This document shows, in pieces, positions 53,901 to 64,000 of a DNA stretch of 64,000 nt. Made by a program: the position numbers and the translations under genes. The stretch's first letter is position 1. Each line of letters opens with the position of its first letter. The stretch lies in NCBI GenBank assembly GCA_977006965.1, contig OZ345366.1:620001-684000 (forward strand), written 5' to 3'. The notes under the pieces were generated by a model, which worked only from the letters and a program-made list of their open reading frames with translations, searched no databases and was not told the DNA's origin. The stretch is from Phymatolithon calcareum. Lineage: Eukaryota; Rhodophyta; Florideophyceae; Hapalidiales.

Positions 53901-55850
53901 CTACCTACCTTTGTGTAGCTTATGAAAACGCACTGCCAGAGGGGCCCGCCGTTTCAATCACTATAATCTGGAGAAAACCTAGAAGTTGGAAACCGATTGC
54001 AGGGATTGTCAAGGTTGATCCGACGGCACGTTTAGGAGGAGCCTTTTTTCGGACCTGTGCTATCGACAATTCTGTGTCCCGATAATTTCTCCACTCTCTC
54101 AACTGCTGTACAGCACTCCCTGGCTTCTGTCGTTCTATAACAGTGCGCTCTCCACTTGTTGGCAACGACCTACATAAATAAACAGCGACGTGCCCGTATG
54201 AATTTTTGCAGGACAGTCGCCCTGCTGAATCGTACGTTCCAATTGCTTGCAGTAGCAGGACAAGTGCAGCAGTCATTCCGCTCTTCGTCCTTTTCCACCA
54301 CCTCCGACATGCTCGATTCGACGAGCTGATCTGACCTGATCATCTGTTCAGTTTTATTTCAATACCCTGACCACTACCGTACTTCGCTACTGGGTAAAAA
54401 TTCTGCTCACAACGCTATACTGTATACCTCTTGTGGTTTGATCTCCGGAATTGGTGACTGAGTGATCTCACGCCCGCCACTCAGTACAGTATCATATTCC
54501 GAAATGTCACCACATCACAACTGATTTCCCGCAAGTGTCCCAGCCCTCTCCTCTCCTATAGGTCCTGACTGGCGCAACACACACTGTATTCTTTCTTGCA
54601 ACATCCACTCATCACCATGAAGCTAACCTGATTTTTGAGAAGAAATTCATTACCTTCGCCATGACGACAATAATTGTCATCGTGGCGAGAATTATTCATT
54701 TATGGAATATCGGCAACGGACATCATTTTTTCAGCTCTAATGAAGCCCTTCGCAAGGTACAGAAGGCACGCTCGTGCTCCGAGCACGCCCCTGAGCCGGT
54801 CCATGCGCCCGCCGTTTGTGACCATGTGGCACGATGTATCTAAAACTATATTAATTTTTATCATGAGCATGCTAGAGATGGATCTTTCAAGTCGTGATAC
54901 GATAAACCGGGTAGGGTGACTGTCAGCGCTTTTATTCAGTCGACATCATCATCTAGGATGCTCACCTGCGTTATTGCAACCGTCCCGTCTCGTCCCGTCC
55001 CGCCTCGTCCCTTCCACATGTTTATCCGAACTGCTGTATGTTTCCATCCGTCCACTGCTCGTGCTAATGTACCATTCATTCCGAACTTGTAAGATAAGCT
55101 TCCACAATCTGGCTTCCTCCGTTTACAATTTAGGGGGCCCCAGGTACTACCTGAAAACCGTAACCATAAACTGGTAAATTAATTTACAGGACAGTATCAA
55201 ACAGTACTGCACTGCACTACATTGAAACGATCTCAACTGATTATCGTGAAGGTATCATTATGATACCTTCAAGATGAGAACAAGGACCTGTCCAACATTC
55301 CCTAGCTCACGTTGTACGTTGTCAACACCTTCGAGCAGTTTGCCATGAGTCGCCTCTTTCCCCTAGGCTACCGCCCCACGTAAATTACTATCATAAAATA
55401 ACGAGCTCTACAGTATGATACGGTTTGCATCCTCGTTTTTGCGCTCAGCAAATTGAATTCGATCTATCATATGTTTTATCAATACAGTTCGCACTTGGTC
55501 GACTTACTAGGGACAAGACCCTGGGAAAGGAATAGTGACTTTGTTCGCAGTTTCATAATATTCCAACACATGTGCAGTCTCTCAATCGTTGGAAGATCAT
55601 GACACTGCGAAAAAAGTCACCCTTCAAGGAAGTTCCTTTCCCGGGGTCTTGCCCCTACTTCCCATCATAGGCGTGCCAGTTGTTCGCCATATTGCGTTGT
55701 ACCTTCACAGACCCACTTCTCCTCGACAAATATCATGTGCCGGCATCACACAGACTCTCATTCAGCACCTTGGTATCCATTCTACTGCATGGCTTTGAGT
55801 CCTGCAACATGACCCAACAAGTCTGACGCAATCTGAGGAGAACATCGTCT
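50916..55850. other. intergenic, no supported gene
   Basis: Several frames reach 100-140 codons on the minus strand (52429-52851, 53142-53513, 53920-54276), but none has a recognisable domain. A 25-nt hairpin lies at 55247-55271 (TGAAGGTATCA, TTA, complement). TACTGTA/TACAGTA is frequent. About 53880-53910 shares a dispersed repeat with 6172-6205. Confidence 0.4.
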
Positions 55851-55867
55851 AAATTCTATCTGGCCAA

Positions 55868-56680
55868 TTGGAAGAACAATCTCTGACGAGGCTCGATACC
55901 GCTCACTTGGCTTGGCTCGTGCACATACTTCGCTCGAGCGGCCGAGCGCCACAGAGTGCCCCAATTGTTACTCCGCTGTCGCAACCCAACCCCGGAACCA
56001 GTGTTTTTCACCTGGACGACAGAAGCAAACAAACAGCTCTTTGTGCCATGAAGGAATAGCATGGGATGGAAGGAAAAACACAGACTTCTTAACGCACTGC
56101 CGGTTAACCTCCCTTGGGGAATGCAGAGTACCATGCGACACAATGCACCGCAAAATATTGTAAATAGGACGTCCTATTACCCAGATGCCAGCTTCGTGCA
56201 TAGACTGTAAAGAAGACGAGACTAGATAGCAGCACGATTATTAACAGAGATCGGAAACAAGGACCTCGAAGAAACGGAGCGAGACATCATCCACGCGAAA
56301 GAGAACAGGTACCTTTGCGAAGCTGCACGTGAAACGTCAGCTAAGACGAACATCAGGAGATACGAAAGGGCCAAAACCATGGAGGCGGCAGTGGAGGCGA
56401 AGAATTCGAAAAGCGACGTATCCCACTCTCGAAAAGTAATCTAACACAGCACCTGCTCTTCAACTCAAGAAGACACAGGACACTCGCCATCAAGTGGTCA
56501 TATGGAATGATTCCACCGATGAATACTTCTGTCCTCATCGAGCAGAATGCCCAACGCGAGAAAGATGCTAAAGAGGACGTGACAAACGGACTCTCGAAGG
56601 ATGAACTGTCATAAGAAGACAGTGCCTGGACTAAGGGAGCAGTTGACGAGCTCCTGGCCATATTTCAGGCAATCGGCAAC
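55868..56680 (+). pseudogene. non-LTR retrotransposon C-terminal relic
   Basis: The first frame (to 56059) contains AWLVHILRSSGRAP, matching NWLVHILRSHGRAP on the minus strand at 61131-61400. Both recall the W(I/L)GH(V/I)LR motif after the reverse transcriptase of LINE-type elements. The DNA stays alike beyond it (CAACCCCGGA...). Downstream frames up to 56680 are broken but have protein-like stretches such as VVIWNDSTDEYFCPHRAECP. This is a relic without an intact gene. Confidence 0.4.
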
Positions 56681-56699
56681 CCACGTCCCTACATAGAAG

Positions 56700-58284
56700 A
56701 GTAAACCCTCCCTGCAAGTCTGACCCCTCCCGCGTGGCGCATGAAGGTGGATTAATTTCCCCCTCGAGGGCCCCTCAAGGGATCAGAGGTCGGTTCTTTT
56801 AAATAAAAATCTACGCTTCTTCTTCTTCTTCTTGCCCAGATGCCAGACATAAAGAAATCTTTCCTGCTTTTGCGTTTAATCGCAATGGATAACAACATAT
56901 AGTAGAGTAGAGTCCACTTACTTAATATTCGTTCCATCTCGTTTTGGCAACAGCGGGTGACTCTTCATCTTTTCGACAAATACTGTGTACAGTATATGCC
57001 TAAGAGATGAGGATTTTCTCTACTGTGCACCGTAGAGAAATCTTCCTCGCTCTTGGACGGAACTTAAGAATTCAAAAATTGGTCCTCACACAACCTTGTT
57101 TTTTTCACGGGAGCAAGTCACACCTCTGGCACCCTGCAAAACCCACCATTAACAGTATTCTCTATTCAACCTTAAACTCACTCACCGGTATAACTGTGAC
57201 CATGTACCTTGTGGAAGCCCTTCAAACTGACGACCTGATTCGCACGTGACTATTCCATCCATGAGTCGCCGATAATACGAAAGCGAAAAACGAAAGCTCG
57301 TAAACCCTCCATTCTACAGTACGTAGGGAAAAGGTTGTTGCCATTGAAAAACGGAGCTTGATATCATAACAGTCAATAAAATGGAGGGGGCAAGTGGAGC
57401 TAGTGTGCGCGTTGCGAATGTTGTACTGTATGAATTTGCCGGTACCCATAGTACCATCCAAAGTTGAACTATCCCTACACTACCAAGATGTGCAGTAGGT
57501 CTAATATTGCTCTCTCATTGTCGATGGCGCAGCGCTTGCAAATCGAAGCTCGAAAGCTGTCCACTGTGCAAGACTCTATGTTTTTCAAACCATCCATACT
57601 TGCAACTTTCAGTTACTTTGTTTGTTTCAAGTCATGTATGACAACATTAGGAGACACAGTTAACTCTCTGCTGCGTACAGTATCAGAAGATAAACGCATA
57701 CGTTCGTAGCTGTAACTCAAGGCGGCGGCACAGCACATGATGTGCTGTGCCAGTGTACACGAAGAGGAATTCAAGGGAGCTGCATTCAACAATGTCGACA
57801 CGATGATGGAAATACATTTGAATTGCACTACGTACAATACAGTACATTTCACTTCAATTCGCCAATGATTCGTGCATTATGCATCACATCTTCGAAGGTG
57901 GTACCCATCGCTTGATGGTGCAATCAGTTGGCGGCATACGCTTTCTATGACGGTTACCGGCACCGACTGTACAGTAACGAAGGACTACACTGCATAGCGT
58001 TGCCTTCTGCACGTGCACGGCACAGTATTTTGGCTTGGAATACGTTTTTATTTTTGGAGTAATTTGATATTCCAAGCGAGAATTATTAAATTCTCATTGT
58101 TTTCCCAAGAGGCCTACAATACTGTAGAGAAAAGTCTTTTCTACTTAACGTACCGCCGCGCGTTACTCTTCATGTACTTGAAAGTACGCTTCCTCTCTGT
58201 CTGCAGGTCTGTCCGAAGTAAACATTGCTACAACGGTGACTGCGGACAAAAGAATTGTTTTATAAGGGGGTTATTACTAAAAGT
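56700..58284. other. intergenic, no gene seen
   Basis: There is a (CTT)n run at about 56813-56833 beside TCTTTTAAATAAAAATCTAC, whose exact complement occurs at 53489-53508 next to a GAAGAA run. TACAGTA/TACTGTA lies at about 57317, 57423, 57677, 57837, 57967 and 58121. Confidence 0.4.
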
Positions 58285-58520
58285 CTCAAGCGATGATAGG
58301 TGAACCTCGCCCTGCTCTGACATGAGAGCTTTCCAAACGGAGTACACTGCTGTACTGTACAGTAGTGTACTCCAGCCCTTGTTGCATTCGAGAGCCAGAT
58401 ACACTCAAGCGATGATGGGTGAACCTCGCCCTGCTCTCACATGAGAGCTTTCCAAACGGAGTACACTGCTGTACTGTACAGTAGTGTACAACAGCCCTTG
58501 TTGCATTCGAGAGCCAAGTA
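58285..58520. repeat. two-copy tandem repeat, 118-bp period
   Basis: Copy 1 (58285-58402) and copy 2 (58403-58520) both run from CTCAAGCGATGAT through GTGAACCTCGCCCTGCTCT to TTGCATTCGAGAGCC. Only a handful of differences are visible. Each copy contains the near-palindrome CACTGCTGTACTGTACAGTA. The high identity points to a recent duplication. Confidence 0.9.
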
Positions 58521-61130
58521 CACTGCTTCCATATCGAGTACATCACCCCATGATGAGGAGGTGAAATGATTAACAAACAGCGACATTACTTTGCGCACAA
58601 GTGTGTGCGACCTGACGCGATCGTGTCGGATCAACCTCGATTTCCCGACAGATCCTCACGGCCGACAGGCTGGAGACAAGGTGCTACCATTGCGCAAGCG
58701 GGTATATTGTCCAGTAGACAAGGATCTATCTACAGTCCGGGTTTGACGCGAAAGATTCATGAACACTGTGAGGTGGGCAAGAGACGTGGTTTAAAAGCAG
58801 ATTCATTTCCTTTGTAAATTTAAATTAATTTACGGCCCGCAATTCCGCCCCATTCTGAAGAGTCCGTTCCGCCTCCACCAGGCTCCTGCGTGTTTGATAT
58901 GCCGTCGAAGTGCGCTAATGGCAAGATATTTCGTTAAAGTCCTGGTCACGAGACTCATCTCACGACGAACGTGACAATCACCAAAGCTTATTTTGAGAAT
59001 AAAATCAACACCTTGTCGGATACGCGTGATGTTCCAAAAATATGGAAATATGAGTAAGCAAATGGTACGTACTTACCTTAAATCGGCTTCTGAGTGGTTT
59101 ATTTCAAAGGTAGGCCTGACGTCTCATATTTCATTCAAACAATTCCACGGTCCTCTTGCCATCCATTCGTGGTCCGATAGGCTCTTCAATGACCCGTCCA
59201 TGGGCTGATCGGCCTGCAGCTCAATGGTATGCATAAACGTTTCAATCTTGCAGCTATTCCCAGATGTCAAGCCTTTTTATTCGTCTGGCGTGCAACATAT
59301 GAGAGTAGCGAAACGTAACGGTTATTTGGGTCTATTATGCGATGCTATTGGTCCTTCCTGAAATTCCCCGGCGTCAAAATTCGGAAATCAGAATCCCGAC
59401 GGCTTACAAATTGTTTCCAACCTCTTAATTTTTTCCAAATTTCTAGACTTCATGTACTACGTAGGCTGATTACAGTCATAGTTTGCAGTCCAAAACAGCC
59501 GTTTTGGCTCATCAACTGAGAGATGGGTATGCCACATCTGAATGGATCATATTATCAATAATGACGCATGCCTGTACCTGCTTTTCGATCCTGTTTGGAA
59601 GTGATCGTCAACCAATGTTCTGGACAGTACGCTGAATTCTTGAAATATTCTACACAATTGCAGTAAAATATTGTTTTCTGTATGATAGGCACGCTTGATT
59701 GGGCAGAGAGAGGACGGCTTTGAAAATCTGTTCTGAATCTCAAATCTATAAACTTAAAATTTCATTGCTTTTAAAATTCATTGCTGGATTTGTTGGTTGC
59801 TAGCTCTCTGTTCTGCGCTGTCGACTAAATTACTTTACAGGACGGGAGATCAACAACAACAGCAATGATGCCTGCGCCACCGGGGTGAGAAATAAATTCA
59901 GAGCGGGAACCGCTATCCATTCCAAATCTGTACCGCACACAGTCAACTACGCTATGGCGACCGCGGATTATTTTATACCAGCTGTCTGAATAAATTACTT
60001 ACTGTACGACATTTCACCGACAGCCCTGATCCGATCTTGCTGCCCGGGGCTCTGAAGAGCGCGTCAACACCCACTCACCCGTGATGAACAACCGTTTCTC
60101 TCGAGATTAAACACATATTTCTCAACATCATGTTTGATTGGCGACGACCTCATGCTCCCCTAATGATTGCTGACTATATTACAGCAGCAAATTATGCTCA
60201 ACATTGTTGATGCGACCGGTACTTGCAACTGAAGCTCCGGCAATGAAGCGCTCTCCTAATGTACACTCCTCACATCTTCATTTGAATGATGCAGGTGGAG
60301 GATATCCTCTCTGCCTTCATTCGCACTAGCTCCGCACCGTGTGCTTTTCCATTTTGCAATCAGTCGAGCCGCCACGCCGCGCTCCGCATCAAGGATGTGC
60401 ACACCAGCGCCGGCGCCATGAAGAAAGCGCACTGACTACTATATCCCCGCTGATGTGATCTTTCCACCGGAAGCGGACTACTTACGAGCATCGCGTGCGA
60501 TCGTGTTGAACATGCTCCCTGTTGCCTGGAGACCGTCGTTCCAATCGCAACCAAGAATGCACATACACGGTGTCCTCTCCACGTCTTCATGTGGTTGAGA
60601 GTGTACTGCATGTGTCGCTTTACGCGTTCTCTAACCGGGTGCAATGGACGGCCATCTCATTGAATGTTCCTTTCCACAGTGCGTGAGAACAGTGCATTGT
60701 GATGGCGGGAGAGAGATGGGCGCATAACGCGTTTCGAAAATGTGTCTTCTTTTTATAAAAGAGAACACCCTTGACGATGCTTTATAGTAATGTTGTCATC
60801 GACGAAGAAAGTAGAGAAGCTGGGTGATGTACTTGGCACGGATGAGGAGGTGACACTGCTGTTGAAGTCACAAGTTAAATGAGAATGTGCGTTGACTATA
60901 TTTATTTATAGCAATGAATGGTGCATAACTGCCAAGCTGCAATATTTCTCCGCCATTTTCTACATTAATGTACGGTAGACTCTCGTGTCGTTTACTGCTA
61001 GTTGCCGGACATTAGATGATTATTTTTTAATTTAAAATTATTATGCACATCGTTTGGGACAAGCCCTTGTGCATTGTAATTCATTGTGTTCTGCATTTCA
61101 CCCAATTGAGGTTAGCAGTGGTTCGGGGGT
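58521..61130. other. intergenic, no gene seen
   Basis: Frames are short and random-looking. A short plus-strand frame near 60287-60440 (MQVEDILSAFIRTSSAP) reads like protein but is only about 49 codons, with no support. Confidence 0.4.
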
Positions 61131-61579
61131 TTAGTTTCCTCCATTCTGCATTATCCTTTGCAATATGAAGAGCAATTTGTACGTTTCGGTGCATATCTCG
61201 CTGAAGATTGACTCCGGGGTTGGTTTGACATACTGGAGCACCATTTGGCGGACCACATGATGTGGTGCTCGTCCATGCGAACGAAGTATGTGTACAAGCC
61301 AATTCCATCGCTGATCTCTCTGGCGCACAGGATCACGTCGAATGAGGGCTCTCGATCCCCTTCTGCTGCCATTCGTCCTCTGTAGCCCTTGTGCATACAT
61401 GCAAGATTAGTCAGGAACCTCCGTGCGCTTCCTATAAAGCTCGGGCATGCGACACCCATAGATATCTCAAGTTTGTAAATGCTCCAAGGCCAGCACATTC
61501 CCAGTCGGAAGGCTTGTACCGGAGATATCCAATTTCTCCTTTCTGGCATTATGTCGATGCTGCGAATGGATAATCTCAC
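61131..61579 (-). pseudogene. non-LTR retrotransposon C-terminal relic, second copy
   Basis: The minus-strand frame 61400-61131 has RWNWLVHILRSHGRAPHHVV followed by KPTPESIFSEIC, matching the relic at 55868. The upstream piece in another frame (61579-61400) is probably its continuation after a frameshift. It is too short and broken to classify further. Confidence 0.4.
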
Positions 61580-61704
61580 TCATTTGTTCGCTGGTATCTC
61601 GTTAAACATCCCATAGCCGTCATGATAAGCTCAAATAAGTCATTCATAATCTTCTCATTGGCAGCCTGCGCTTTGTCCGTTATTAGAATCTAATAAGGGG
61701 CAAA

Positions 61705-61803
61705 GGAACGCCGGTTGCCAATAATATCTGATACTATTGGCATCCGGCGTTCCAATGCAGGAGATATTCAGATTGCAACTCTTCTTAAAAGAAGAGTTGC
61801 AAT
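61705..61803. repeat. two adjacent long hairpins
   Basis: Hairpin 1 (61705-61753) has 24-bp arms beginning GGAACGCCGGTTGCC with 2 mismatches and a 1-nt centre. Hairpin 2 (61772-61803) has 15-bp perfect arms (ATTGCAACTCTTCTT) with a 2-nt centre. They are 18 bp apart. No coding or element context was found. Confidence 0.85.
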
Positions 61804-63039
61804 AATCTAAAAATTGTCTCTTGGATTGTGCCACCTGATTGTCACACAGTGGAAACAACCAGTGCCGAACAAAAGAATTAATCACCTTTCCCACGCTCAG
61901 CGCTATGGACCTCGCGAAGTGTTACATGTTCAACAACTGCGTCGCTCATCAACTACTCATGTCGATCCGTCCTGACCGCTGCGCTCCCAAACCGGACCGA
62001 GGACCGGGCACAGCGGGATGACTACACCGCCGAATTCTTCCCATGTGCTCTCAAAAGGGCACAGAACCGACCTTGATTGGTTAATAAGTATGCCGTCTGC
62101 CGTCCGGTCCATTCCGAATTTGGAAGTTCGCCCTGCGGTATGAAGCATCGTTCATGAGACCTCATCAGAGGCACCTATAGCACAATATCCGTATCACAAC
62201 ATTTCTGAGAAATTGGGTCTGTACTCTGTCTGGCAACATGTTTTGGAAAGCATGCACGCAAAGTGAACTGTCTCTGGAATATAGAGACAGAAATAGTCCT
62301 GGAGATCGCTACGTGAATATTTGAACGCTTAGGATGGATTGAGGTACAGTATGTACATATTAGTCTCGAGCAATCCACTCATCTGTTTCCGACTGGAAGG
62401 TGGCAAATTCAGCAGAGTCCCCCTTACTTTAGAGAGAATGGATCGCATAGCGGCATGCAGAGGGGATCTTGTCCGAAGAGCGCAACTTCTTTTTTGACAC
62501 CAACACGTACGAATCAATATGTATAGATGGTGCCCCTCGCAATCGTTCTCGAAAACGATAAAACGTTATGTTGCACGCAGAAGTATGCACAGCTTGTAAT
62601 GATATAGTTGGCTGAGGAGAGAGGCAATTTAATGGCATTCAACCTTGGAAACGATCTGTGAAACTGTGGGTGTCCTGGAATGCCTGCTTGTTACAAACCC
62701 TTGTATCGGCCACCGGGCAGGGTGCGGAATGGAAACACAGCAGCGCCGACCGGTGTATTGCACAGCAGGTTAGCAATTTTACGTAACTTTTCGTATTCCG
62801 GAAACACATAGGGTAATTATTGCAGATTACGAATGCATTCGTCGCTATGCAGTATATCGGCCCAAAATGATCAAAAGGAGATAAGGGAGACCCAGGGATA
62901 CACGACATATGTATACACGATCGATGTGTAAGGATGGACAAAGATAATTGGCCGCGCTAGCACCGTCATCCAACTAGTGCTTATACAGCAGAATTCCTTT
63001 TATGCGTTTTGTAAAACTATAGCACAAAGTTATTTTATG
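61804..63039. other. intergenic, no gene seen
   Basis: Only short unsupported frames are present. TACAGTA occurs at about 62344. Confidence 0.4.
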
Positions 63040-63395
63040 AATTTGTGTGCTATGGTAGTACATGGATTCCGCCCTGTGTGGTGTGCCGCAACGCCCAAGG
63101 AAGCTGGGAGAGAAGACAGAAGAAGATGAAAGAAGGCAGCAAGATGACTAGCTACCGTGAGCGTCCTAAATGGTTTCCAACCCGGGGCATCCCTTTGAAG
63201 GACGGCGATTGAAGATTGGCTATGTAGCGATATAGATGTTAAGCTTCCCCAAGGTCTGCACATTGTGCAGCTTGGGCAGCTGTTGTGACATCAAGTACCA
63301 CTCGTATCTGTTAAGTCTACTGGAGCCGTAAGGATGTGGAGTTGTTTACCAGCTCTGATAAATCCCGCAATAAAAGAAAGAAAGAAGAATTTGTG
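63040..63395 (+). repeat. non-LTR-type retroelement 3' end, copy 2
   Basis: This is the sense-orientation partner of 18790-19140. Shared runs include AGTACATGGATTCCGCCCTG, CCCAAGGAAGCTGGGAGAGA and CCGTAAGGATGTGGAGTTGT. It ends in ATCCCGCAATAAAAGAAAGAAAG, a simple tail. No open reading frame survives in it. Confidence 0.6.
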
Positions 63396-64000
63396 TGCGC
63401 AAGAACACTCCTTGAGAATACTACGGATACGCCTTTTATTGTGATCAGCTCACCGCCTCGGGACTCTCAAAATCTGGTCTTCTAGCGGTAAAGCTTCTCC
63501 TCGTGCTCGGTCGCATTTCTTTCAAAGGGAGGGGAAACCTTGGAATTCAATTATTCGGTTGTGCAGAGCTTTTCTGTGATCGAATAGTCCATTAAAAGGT
63601 ACGCCTCGGCAGGCTATCTTCTAGAAGCGTTGTGTCCAAGACCCTTGGCTATATCCTAACTTATTTTGTAAGTAGGATTAGAAATGGCGGTAGATCGCCA
63701 GCATTCTGCTATGTCTTCTATTACGCCTGGTTGTCAAGCAATTTGTCAATCTTATGTCCGTACAGTGTTCCCAAAACCTGCGTTTCGCCAAGGGACATTC
63801 CCATGAACGGGTTCAAAGTCTACCTTTACATCACAGAACGAATAACCGTCACTCAAGACTACAGATCTGTTACAGTTTTCACATCAGAATTCCACACCAT
63901 AGGATGCAACGTCTTCACGGTCCTTGGTAGAATTCCTGATTATCGCTCTTGGCGCTCAAACGTCCGAGCAAACTTTGCTCTTCACTTTTCCCTATCGGTA
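63396..64000. other. window end, no gene seen
   Basis: No frame with protein features and no repeat match were noticed in the last 600 bp. Confidence 0.35.

Noticed and set aside
52429-54276. Three minus-strand frames (140, about 120 and 118 codons), one with a hydrophobic start
   Set aside because: Two lack a supported start or splice junctions, one overlaps a dispersed repeat, and none matches a known family. YADD at about 53425 is not followed by reverse transcriptase motifs.
5047-64000. tRNA, rRNA, CRISPR or prokaryotic operon features
   Set aside because: No cloverleaf with a matching T-arm, no rRNA-like block and no regular spacer array were seen.

Overview
The window looks like nuclear DNA of a multicellular red alga. 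A florideophyte such as Chondrus crispus fits best, but no species marker was tested. The reasons are a compact island of genes with few, short GT-AG introns (about 85 to 105 bp), a secreted protein ending in a Hedgehog-type Hint module, and long repeat-rich flanks holding decayed Ty3/gypsy, Tc1/mariner, non-LTR and large TIR elements. It is eukaryotic: there are spliced genes for histone H1, Tim13, Nup53/35 and cobalamin-dependent methionine synthase, and no operons or ribosome-binding-site logic.

Layout. 1-5046: the 3' part of a degenerate Ty3/gypsy retrotransposon with its probable 3' LTR. 5047-13300: repeats, including a mobile-element relic in inverted copies, a complete but dead Tc1/mariner copy with TA target sites and 35-bp TIRs (8373-9955), and a 36-bp perfect palindrome. 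13335-13910: histone H1 (one intron, minus). 13911-21500: mostly repeats, plus two related minus-strand genes of an unrecognised family (16821-17507 and 20137-20862). 21526-33668: one 12.1-kb DNA transposon with perfect 23-bp TIRs and a TAA target duplication, carrying a giant transposase gene and up to three companion ORFs. 34564-50915: the gene island: Nup53/35 (+), an RS-rich nuclear protein (-), the Hint protein (+), Tim13 (-, three exons, missed by simple ORF finding), a small CxxC membrane protein (-, spliced), methionine synthase (+, one intron), a small membrane protein (-), and a BLES03/DUF1917-domain RS protein (-). 51000-64000: intergenic DNA with non-LTR relics, hairpins and a 118-bp tandem duplication.

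The island genes are unrelated housekeeping genes (nuclear pore, RNA metabolism, mitochondrial import, one-carbon metabolism, secretion) and do not form a pathway. The most unusual items are the 12-kb element, whose ends look PIF/Harbinger-like while its transposase looks like the fungal Plavaka/TNP2 type; the Hint protein, whose coding end overlaps Tim13 on the opposite strand; the orphan paralogue pair; and a strong excess of the heptamer TACTGTA/TACAGTA in non-coding DNA.
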